From: Myrmaecium sp. VS I D KN 1 | Taxonomy: Eukaryota; Ascomycota; Dothideomycetes; Valsariales; Valsariaceae | Direction: 5' to 3' | NCBI GenBank assembly: GCA_019775845.1 | Contig: JADQAV010000009.1 | Span: 124,001 to 188,000 of the forward strand | DNA length: 64,000 bases | Shown here: piece by piece, positions 55,594 to 64,000 of the stretch | Numbering within the stretch: position 1 is the first letter of the stretch | How the letters are laid out: every line of letters starts with the position of its first letter | Program-made: the position numbers and the translations under genes | The notes under the pieces: generated by a model | Databases searched by the model: none | The model's input: the letters and a program-made list of their open reading frames with translations, nothing else | Told to the model about the DNA's origin: nothing

Positions 55594-58241
55594 CTATGAC
55601 GGGCGAGCCGCGGGGGATGATCCGAACGCGCTCTCCAGGTTTCGGTCGCGGAGCTGAGGTGCATAGCGGGGATGCTTGACGAACTTGGGGACGGAGTCCT
55701 GTTTGAAAGGATGAGCAACACTGCAATCATGACATGTCTTGTAGAAACGGTTGCACTCACACTAGCCATCAGCTTGAACACGGAGTGCTGCGCCTCATCA
55801 AAGAGCTTGGCAACCTCCTCTAAACTCTGGATCATGGCCTCATCATCACCAACCGCGCGAGTCATCCGGCTAGCTAAGCTGATGCGGAGGGAGTGATCGA
55901 TGTTCAACTCGTTCGGCGATCCAGGAGCCAGGAAGGCATTGTATAAGCCTGGGGAAATTAGTTATGCGTCGTACATGAACTCTGCAGTTGCTACTTACTG
56001 TACGCAGCGGCAAGGGTCTCCCGGATGACCTCAACCCTGGGCGTAGCGTTCGCCTTCTTGGCATTGTGGAAGTTGGAAAGGAACTGGCGGACTTCGAGGT
56101 AGAACGACAAGTTCTCTTCGCAATGCGATTCCTTCAGGAACTCACGGAAGAGCAACCGGAGAGCGGGATCCTTGATGATGACCGCCATCCTGCTGGCGTT
56201 GGAGTCGCGAGTGATACCGTCCCGAGCGCGGAAAGCATCGCCTTCTCCGCTAGCGGAGCCATGCGGAGTGCTGACCCATCCAGCTACGCGCTCACCCTTC
56301 GGCGTGACGTGATAGTATATTTTGTTCCCGGCCTGAAAACTGGTTCCACGGTACGCCTCACACGGTGCCATCAAACCATACTGTAGGAACAGAGAGCAGA
56401 TCTCAGCTGCTTCCCGCTTGTCGACCATGGTACAGCAATCCATCAGCCACTCTGCAGCCGCCCTTCCAGAGAAGACATTAGAATAGGTCTTGTCGCCAAA
56501 CTTCCTCTCGGGCGCCATCTTGACACCGACGTTGCAGTTTGCGAAATCGTGAATGGAATCGGTGTCTGACATCGCGGCACTGGAATCGGAATTGGCCTTA
56601 ATACCCGCGAAGCGTCGGAACAGGATCTCGATAGTGCCTTGGTCGTGGCTCAACCGGTCAGTCTCAGGTTCCCGTTCCAGAACGACCAGAGCCCGCGGGT
56701 TACGGCTGGACTCAGTCAAGGATTTGACGTGACTCTGTTGGATACCGTTCCTGGAGCAAAACAGTTCCAGGATGTGGATGCCTTTGGGTGTAAGTTGCCA
56801 AACCGCGCCCTTGTTCGAGAAATCCATCTTCCCATCCACGGACTCGATAAACTTGGCTTCGAGGAACTTCATGCACACTGACCGGGCCATCTCTTTAGCC
56901 ATTGAGAACGTAGTCGTGGTGGTAGTCGTAACGATCCGGGTAGGGTCCTTCGGGTCTGGCATCCGGTTTGATTGAGAGAACTTGAGCGAGCCGAGGTTGG
57001 TGACGGCCTCCTCGGAAGTGAAGGTGTGATCAATCTTGGAGAACTTAACACGGTGCGGGGTTAGGGGGAGAGAAACCATAAGGGTGGCGAAGAGATCTTT
57101 GAAGTCCTGAGTTTTCTTCATGTTAGTCTCCGCCATTGAAAGTCATGAATGGACAGCATCTTTGTACACCTTGTAGCCATTGGAACAGTGGCCCAACGCA
57201 CGTAACGAAGGACAGGAAAAAAAGGAAAGTGATTGAGGGCGACTCTGCTGCCGGCTCAGGTCACCTGCCGGCTTACTTAATCCGGCGCAAAACGAAGTAA
57301 CAAGGCCGGCAGTCACTTGCCATACAATGTACTGGCCGCTTGTTTCGCATGCAATGGCAAAGCAAGCATGGTCAGAGGGGCAAAGCATGGGCGAAGACCG
57401 CTTCAACATCTGCCCCACACGCTGAAAACAAAAGTTCTGGGGCAATTGCAACAGGAATAAAAGTAGCACTTACGCTCGTGAACGGGCGATCATCGTCCGT
57501 CATGCGGAGCAACCTGGAGGAGGTTTGGTGCATCTTGCTGGTCTCTTCGCTCGTCGGGCGTTCCTTTGCGGGGTTCGATGTCGCCACGGTCTGATCGGAC
57601 GTGTGACGGGAGGGTTCCCCGCGCTTTGCGAGCGAAGGGACGGTGGTGGTGGTGGTGGTGGTGGGAACGTCGGTGAATGCGTGGAGGGTCACGCCTGGTG
57701 TCGACTCCGTGTGAGACACCGATGCCGGATCCGTACGCTTCTGCGTCTGTGGCCACGGATTTACAGACGGTGCGACCTGGTCCTCGGGACAATCGCGTGC
57801 TTGCAGATCCGATGGCGGTGCCCTGGATTGCAGTGGACCGAGGGAGGAGAGCGACGGCGATCTGCGCGCAGCGTGGAGCGGCGCGAATATGGACCGGGCC
57901 GAAGAGTTGCGAGTGAGGAGAGGGAGGCGGAGGGAGCGTCGGCGGGAGGACGACGGCTTGTTCGCCCGCGCGAGATCAGATTCGGTATCCGGCGGGTGTG
58001 AACCGTCGACGGGGACTGGTGCGGCGGAGGCGGAGGCGGTAGCCGTTGCGTCAACGGGGGCTAGTTGAACGGCGGCGGCGACTGTGGTGGGAGCGCTGTC
58101 CAGGAGGGGAGCGGGATCGAAGGGAGGCTGGAGGAGGGTGAGGTTTGAAGTGGAAGAAGCAGAGACGAATGAGTCGGAAGAAAGTCTGGAGGAGAGGATG
58201 TGGTTAGTAGTTGAAGGATCGGGAGGGACGGTGTCCGGCAT
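55594..58241 (-). CDS. flbA: RGS protein FlbA (developmental regulator, DEP-DEP-RGS)
   Basis: Four exons, 58241-57474, 57106-55999, 55948-55761 and 55698-55594, 722 aa, close to the 719 of A. nidulans FlbA. Start ATG 58241; the frame runs on to 58253 only with TTG. Exon 1 ends KMHQTSSRLLRMTDDDRPFTS and joins DFKDLFATLMVSLPL, a conserved FlbA stretch. FlbA turns off the G-alpha FadA, ending vegetative growth and allowing conidiation and secondary metabolism. Seen: Ser/Pro-rich N-terminus with a poly-Thr run coded by a GGT-type repeat on the plus strand; first DEP (about 265-370), second DEP (about 450-535: SNVFSGRAAAEWLMDC), RGS (about 565-705) with CEENLSFYLEVRQFL, YNAFLAPGSPNELNI and FDEAQHSVFKLM; last exon SVPKFVKHPRY. 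Intron 1 is 367 bp. chk1 lies downstream on the same strand. Confidence 0.95.
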
Positions 58242-61200
58242 CAGGGCAGGCAAAGAGGAGCCAGGAGCGGGCCTCTTTTCGCGGAGAAGAAAGTCGAGGG
58301 TGGGTACGAGACTAGGGCCAGGGCGGCCTTAGGGCGTTGCTCCAAGCACGATAGTGAGGTAGGGCAGCAGAGAACAGGCCGTCCAGACAAGACAAGGAGT
58401 GATCCAAGGGACGGCGCCGGCAGAAAAGCAGCGGGTACCTTAGCAGGTCGGTAAGGTAGGTAGGGGGAGAGGGAGGAAGGGGGTGGGTGGTAGAGGGGGG
58501 CAGAGGGGGGGTGGACGTGGGTGAGGACGAGGGTGTGGATGTGGGTGTCTGTGTGTGTGTGTGTTTCCACCGCGTGTGTACAGGATATGTAGTGGAGGTG
58601 GTGGTGGGTGGAGGGTGGCTTGCTTCACCTCCCCATTCAGCAGCAGCGCATGAGCAAACGGTGGTGGTGGTGGTGGTGGTGGCAGTGGACGGGTTGAAGA
58701 GGCAGGCACCGACCGGCACGGGCAAGCAGGCCAGGACAGGGGAGGGGATGGCTAGGTAGCTGTTTGCTTCACCAACCAGCAGTGCAGCCAGCGACAGCAG
58801 AAGCGATGAGGTTTGTGAGCGATCGAAGCTCTTCATCCTCCTCAACCTCATCATCGTCATCACCGCCCTCGTTTGTCCTCTCTCCTCCGCCGCAGCCAAC
58901 GCCGCCGCCGCCGCCGCCATCCGCCATATTGTACCTAAACCAGCGGCGAGGGTGGGAAGAGCGAAGATCAAGATCCCAAACAGCCGCAGCTCCCACGACG
59001 ACAGAACCACATGGCAACCCTGCGCGGCTTGGGAGACAGCGTGGTTGCGGATTGGAAGATCGAACGCCCTATTCCTTCCATGGCGTGGTGGCCCACGGGT
59101 GCCCACGGGTGCCCACGCAGCCCACCGGGGGCCCTGCCCATTTCCCATTCGCCCACGCGGCCGCGGCCGCTGGCAGCGACTCCCTCCCCTCCGTCTCGCT
59201 GCCGAAACCGCCCAGAGAGAGAGAGAGCGAGAGCGAGGGAACGCGCGAAAGCCCGTCATATGCCCGCCCGCCGCCGCCGCTCCCCCAACACGCCCAGCAT
59301 CCCAAACACACCCCCAGCCACGCGCTCCCCACCGCCTGTCATTGGCGGCCCTCCCCCCTCCTCTGCCTGATACCGCCTTCGTGGATCGCAAAACGTGGCA
59401 GCGTTCCTTATTTTTTCGTTGCTTTTTTTTCTTCTGCTCCCCCCTTTGCGGCCGACCAATCGCGTTCGCTGACTGCCTCTCGGACGTCCGCGGAACGGAT
59501 GCGAGAACGGTCGCGAGCCGGGCCCGTGTCATCCAGCGGTGTCGGAACAAGCAACACACATGAACGAACAGGTCATCAACCACGACGACGTAAAAACGGT
59601 CTCGCTCAGAGAATCAGGAATCAAGACATCGTGTCTCCCTGCGACAGAGGCAGAGACAGTCCATCTGATGTGTGCTTTGGCCGGTACCTGTCAATTACCA
59701 TGTCTCGGCCTGTGATGGAGCGTACAAACAATGTGCTGCTCGCGCCGGCTGCTAACATGACTTTCGCTGCAGCCAGCCAAAGAGCAACCACCTGGCTGCA
59801 CTTACCATCCGCCAAGCATATGTGGATTGCAATTACGAGATGCAAGATTACCATTTTTGCTTCTTTCCTGGCCAGACCACCCCGGTTCGGCGATGATTGC
59901 CGGGCTCTCCTGAGCACAAGCCGTACCCTCACCTGGCGGCGTTTTGAGGATGCCTGTCTTGCTCCATTTTTGTGCGATGGCAGGACAAAACCGTCCTGTC
60001 ACCTCCATCCTTCCACCTCATTCCCGCCGTTTCGGATCTGGAGAAAATGAAGCGTGAGGACGCAGGGGATAATCTGGTATCCCGGGCGATGGCGGGCAAC
60101 AGACGTATCAGTCCTTTCCCTCAAAGCAGCGACCGCTCACCCGCCTTGCCCCCTTTCCCCAGCGTGACAAAAAGCAATGACAAGGCATGCGAACGCACGT
60201 TGCACGATGCCCGTTACACTGTCCGCTTCACCGGATGACGAAAGATAGGTGCGCTTCCAGACTTCTTCCAATTATGGGGCCCGCCAGAGGCGAAACTGCA
60301 GTGGACGCAGGTCATAAGATAAAGGGATTTCCGCGGGCTTGACCTACTAGTAGCACAAAAGCTAAGATTGCGCGCTTTGACGGGTTCCCACGTGGGAAAA
60401 CTCTTTTTAGCACGTTCGTTTCCCGCTGGAAAATCGCGGGTTCAGCCGCCCGCCTTCTCGCCCGCCAGCAGAGTTGTTGGAAGCGTGCGTTAAAAAAGGG
60501 GAGCCGGCAAGGGCTTAGGGAGACCGTCTGACCATTTCACTGGGTAGGCAGAGGCAAGGACAATTTGGGTCGTGGTGGAGAGGTGAAACTGTTGAGAGAG
60601 GGATGCTCGTCAGGATCGCCCGAGCGGACTGGCTCATCCTTCCGCGGACTTCCCACCACCCCCCTCCCCCTTGTCCTGTCCTGAAGGGGTCCGGCCTGTT
60701 GTGAAATCGGGGACTCGTCGCGCTGCAGAATGGCGTGCCGTGTGGGCGTTTCAGGTGGGTTTAGCCGTGTTCGGTGTAGAACGGCGGGAGAAGCTTTTCT
60801 CTCGCGGCGGCGGTGTGCGGCGGCGGGGCTGATTGGCTACCAAATTCTCCGAGCTTCGGCACGTCAACCAGAGGCACCGCATCAGGGAGCGCCGGCACAG
60901 CCTGCCCTTCCGTGTCTTCCTTCCTGCGTCTCGATAGGTGTGAATGGCAGAGCCTGCAGAACTCTCCCAGCAGCAGAGCTCGCCGCACATTTGCACTCGA
61001 GCATGTCTGGACGATGCTGTACTTTGATGGCAGCGAAGCGCCTTTGGCGCTAACAATCACATGGAGAAACGCTAAGAGGCTCCACGGCCACCGATTGTGA
61101 ACCGCGATCCTCATCCTGGCGCGCACTTCACCCCGAAACCCCTCTGATTGCGGTGTACGTAACGTACGCATGTGGGTGTGCGCCTTTGGGAAGGTTGGTG

Positions 61201-63260
61201 GGTGCCCCCTGCACCGAAGGCAGCTGGTGCGGTGTCAGATCCCGTCGTCATAGCCGAACATGTCCCATCCTTGGGCTTGCATGCGCTGATGGATTGGTGG
61301 ATGTGACAGGCTGAACCGGGGCTGGAAGGAACAGCAGAAGGATGGGGGAGTTTGCGCACGCGAATAAAGGGCTCGCGTCGCCGGTCTGCGGCTTGCCGCA
61401 AACTTGTGGTGAGGGTGAGCGGGCATGGGGGACGAATGAAACTCGCCCACCAGACAGACACACGGTTAATGTCCGGGTCAGACGTTCAAGGTTCGACCGA
61501 GATACCCGCCGATAAAGCGAGTCAGCTTCAACGTGCTTGTTTTCTGGGGCCATTGTCGCGCAACAGCCCTGCGACGCATCATCTTTTCCTCTGCTATGGT
61601 TCGGAGGAGGCTTGTGCGACACTGGCTTCTTTTTTTTCTTCTTGTTCCCTCGCGAGCGCTCGTCATTCACCGAAATTCTCGTCGGGGAAGATACGGGCGG
61701 AGAGCAATTGCAACGGACATGATGGGCTTTGGCGCTCCATCGGTTGGTTGCTTGACGCCACGAAGATCTCGTACCCTGTCGCCATGCGTCATGGGGAAGA
61801 CTCATGGCTGCGGCCGACACGTGGCTGCCATGCGAACGACCAGGTCGCCGAGATCTTGGCTGCAAACTGACAGCCTCACGTCTCTGGTATCGTGAAGCAT
61901 CGTCATGCCTGCTTCCACACACCGCCCATCGTCCTTTCGTAGGATCGTGGGCGCTGCTGCTCCCCCTTCCCCCCGTCTGACACAGGTACCCGAGCGTCGG
62001 TGGATCTCTAAACCCCGATATCAAGCGCGTGAGGAGTGGATTTTCTCAACGGCGATTCGGAGCTTCACGGGTCGGTCGACGTGACTTGCTCTCTGCGAAT
62101 CGTCATCGTTGCACGTCTCGGACCCCTCGGCGACCTGCATAGGCCCGCTTTGATTCGCTCCTCATTGTTCTGACGGCGGTGTCTTCATAATAATTCACGT
62201 GGGCTGGCGAGCGAAAATCAAAGAAATGAAATGAAATCGGACTTACCTAGAGCACTGTCCTTTCCTGTCACGCCTGTCGTAGCCGGTGTCCGTGAGCGAC
62301 GTTGAAGGAGGAAAAGGCAGCGAGTGAACCGGGGCTGCGGTCGTAAGAGTGGTGCTAAGAAAGGTTTATCGGCGCTTCTATAACTGAAGAGGAAGATGTA
62401 GCGAAGACCGTTACGGCATGTGACTGGTTCTCTGACGCTGCGGGAACGGTTGCCGTGCGGTGAGTGGTGGTTAAGCGGTGAAGGATGAAGCTATCGAGGC
62501 GGTCGATGTGCGGGGAACATCAAGAGCATGGGGTGTGAAGAAGGGTTAAAGGTGAGGGCGTGTCGACTGTATTCAAGTAGACTACAGTGCCTTGCCGGTG
62601 CTGTGCCTGGAGGAACGGTAAGGGTCTACTGTGACTTCACCACCGAGATCTTTCGGAAAGTTCAGATGCTGCGTGCTTTATATATTCTTCATGTTCATCC
62701 GCTACACTATCACTTGTCTCTGGCAATTGCCTGCGTTGCCATACGGTATGAGTTTCGCTATTCCAGCCGTCTGATATTTCCGGCACTTCCGCAGCACACA
62801 AGATAGTAAAGCTAAATAGTCTGAAGCATGTTTCTAGGCCATATGCACATCAAACTCTGAATTCATGGAGAAATTGTCTGTTCGTGGGCTAGCAACTTAT
62901 GAGATTATATGTATGATACCGTGCGGTCAAGAGATGTACGAATGAAGGATGGCATGTAACGATTGACTATAAGTTGCAAAAGGACGAAGCGATTCATCAT
63001 CGCCTTCGAGTAGAGCCGATTTCTTTTCGTGCGCAGCGGAAAAGGAGGGACGGTAACTACAGATTTGCGATAAATCCAGCTTTGAAAGGAAATACAGAGA
63101 GTATAACATGTGTGCAGATGACTCTGACCACTGGAACCGCAGCAACGGAACCGCCAATACTTGATCCGTCCTGCAGAAACTGGCCAGAGCCAAAACAGGC
63201 GAGGAAAGAGGAAACGCTGAAAATATGAACAGTTCTCGAGCCTTCACCCTCACGATGTAC
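58242..63260. other. Gene-poor region upstream of flbA (5 kb)
   Basis: No gene I can support. It probably includes a long flbA promoter. 58.5-60.0 kb has long open frames on both strands but no ATG start, domain or splice logic. Repeats: GT run (58549-58565), GGT run (58660-58682), GCCGCC run (58897-58920), CCCACGGGTG doublet (59093-59117), GAGAGA (59210-59235). 60.2-62.5 kb is unique-looking, mixed composition; 62.5-63.2 kb is somewhat richer in AT. Confidence 0.55.
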
Positions 63261-63965
63261 CTAACAACACACCTCGACTGGCTGAGCAAGCCCGGGGCCC
63301 TGCACAATCCGATACTTCATACTCGGCCCGTAGTAGTGGAAACCAGTACCGTCCCCCGCATCCCTCGTCTCCAAGGGCGGTGCCGACATGGCGCCATGGC
63401 CACAATCGTCCGAAGCAGCCGATGAGGAGGATGCGAACATACTCTGCTCGTGCGGCTCGGAAAGGCTCACGTTCGCGGGCCGCCACCAGTGCTCCTGATG
63501 GCAGTTGATGTCCGGCTGAAAGCGGTCTAAAATGGAGAAGGAGCCCTGGATGAAGATTTGGTTCGGATGTTCCAGGCCTAGCCTGACGTTCGCATGCACG
63601 ACCTTCTCGAGCACAGCCTCGTCGCTCTGGTCCTGCTGAGAGGCCTCGGACCCGAGGAACGAGAGCTGAGGGGGATAGTTTGGGTCATCCGAGAAGAAAT
63701 CGAAGTTACTGCCGACTTTTGCAAGAACTTCCTCTTGTCCTGGTACACGGCTTGGCTCTTGGTTGAGTAGCTTGTCCTCGATAGGCCGGGGCATTTCTAT
63801 CATTACTTTTGAGTGGGCGTTGATCGTAACATGGTCGGATGTTAAGGCTCTGTACTCCAGGTCTGCGCGAAGACATAGAGCATGACATCTTCGAGCATGC
63901 GCACAGTTGGCCTCTGTAGGACCTGCCTTCCCTAAGTCTTGCCCGGGTCGCGGTTCTAATGTCAC
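63261..63965 (-). CDS. Unidentified gene, 3' part (right edge)
   Basis: Open frame of 234 codons on the minus strand, ending at 63261; the apparent start (GTG at 63965) is not a true start. The first in-frame ATG is 63803, giving 180 aa (MIEMPRPIEDKLLNQEPS...), or the gene may continue through an intron beyond the window. Seen: acidic/Gln-rich EASQQDQSDEAVLEK, VHANVRLGLEHPNQIFIQGSFSILDRFQPDIN, a Trp-Trp pair with surrounding His residues, a Ser run, and a C-terminus Gly/Tyr-rich then VEVCC. No recognised domain. Its balanced composition, unlike the neighbouring low-complexity frames, argues for a genuine coding exon. An exon upstream in another frame (RPTVRMLEDVMLYVFAQTWSTE) is possible but unproven. 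Confidence 0.45.
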   Translation of the reverse strand: MTLEPRPGQDLGKAGPTEANCAHARRCHALCLRADLEYRALTSDHVTINAHSKVMIEMPRPIEDKLLNQEPSRVPGQEEVLAKVGSNFDFFSDDPNYPPQLSFLGSEASQQDQSDEAVLEKVVHANVRLGLEHPNQIFIQGSFSILDRFQPDINCHQEHWWRPANVSLSEPHEQSMFASSSSAASDDCGHGAMSAPPLETRDAGDGTGFHYYGPSMKYRIVQGPGLAQPVEVCC

Positions 63966-64000
63966 AGGGAGTTTACGTGAAGCACCGCAACCATAAGACG
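63966..64000. other. Right edge of window
   Basis: 35 bp upstream of the last minus-strand frame. Too short to interpret. Confidence 0.3.

Noticed and set aside
58764-60050. 428-codon plus-strand frame and overlapping 423-codon minus-strand frame (58312-59583)
   Set aside because: Both begin with non-ATG codons, are made of Ser/Pro/Arg/Thr low complexity, overlap on opposite strands, and show no domain. They are by-products of GC-rich simple repeats.
61480-61500. GGTTCGACC, resembling a tRNA B box
   Set aside because: No matching A box or cloverleaf pairing could be found upstream; the same applies to GTTCGAACC near 54505.
61248-62024. 258-codon minus-strand frame
   Set aside because: No ATG-anchored domain, heterogenous composition, contains a Lys run from a TTTTTTC tract; judged as chance.

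Overview
The window is nuclear DNA of a filamentous ascomycete (Pezizomycotina), most probably a Eurotiomycete. The evidence is short spliceosomal introns (about 45-190 bp, GT-AG with one GC-AG), GC-rich coding sequence, long pyrimidine-rich leaders, and a gene set typical of moulds: the RGS protein FlbA, calcineurin target CrzA, pH-signalling adaptor PalA/Rim20, Zn2Cys6 regulators and a GPI cell-wall protein. I see no bacterial-type operons, rRNA, convincing tRNA, CRISPR, or recognisable transposon or viral remnant.

Layout. 1-1150 (-): 5' part of a Zn2Cys6 regulator running off the left edge, followed by about 5.5 kb of gene-poor repeat-rich DNA. 6.7-8.0 kb (+): mitochondrial malonyl-CoA:ACP transacylase. 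9.3-10.4 kb (+): a low-complexity hypothetical ORF. 11.5-14.1 kb (-): a CRAL-TRIO/RhoGAP protein, divergent from the histone chaperone Rtt106 (14.8-16.3, +), followed by chorismate synthase (16.8-18.1, +). 19.6-22.6 kb (+): NirA-type regulator. 24.0-25.1 (-): steroid 5-alpha-reductase-family enzyme. 25.6-27.3 (-): eight-exon DUF2408 protein, divergent from ribosomal stalk protein P1 (28.1-28.6, +). 29.3-30.5 (+): TRAPPC13-like trafficking protein. 30.5-35.3 kb: a second gene-poor stretch containing an AT-rich patch. 35.3-38.8 (+): DENN/C1 protein. 40.5-41.3 (+): GPI cell-wall protein. 42.8-45.3 (-): CrzA. 47.2-50.1 (-): PalA. 51.0-51.3 (+): copper chaperone Atx1. 52.2-54.1 (-): Chk1 kinase. 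55.6-58.2 (-): FlbA. 58.3-63.2: gene-poor. 63.3-64 (-): 3' part of an unidentified gene.

How the genes relate. These are mostly housekeeping and signalling genes, not a metabolic cluster. The most suggestive neighbourhood is crzA-palA: the calcium/calcineurin transcription factor and the alkaline-pH ESCRT adaptor lie in tandem on the same strand. The palA promoter holds a perfect 18-bp palindrome made of two overlapping PacC-type GCCAAG cores. Rab/TRAPP/DENN trafficking and Rho/heterotrimeric G-protein regulation are also represented. I did not find a convincing wholly new system. The best leads are regulatory DNA (palindrome, G4-type run, recurrent TACGGAGTA motif), a repeated WGRDIMN peptide in the first regulator, an 8-nt coding exon in palA, and a GC-AG intron inside a zinc cluster.

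Gene models come from reading frames, splice consensus and family knowledge. Exon edges were chosen by hand and have not been checked against RNA.
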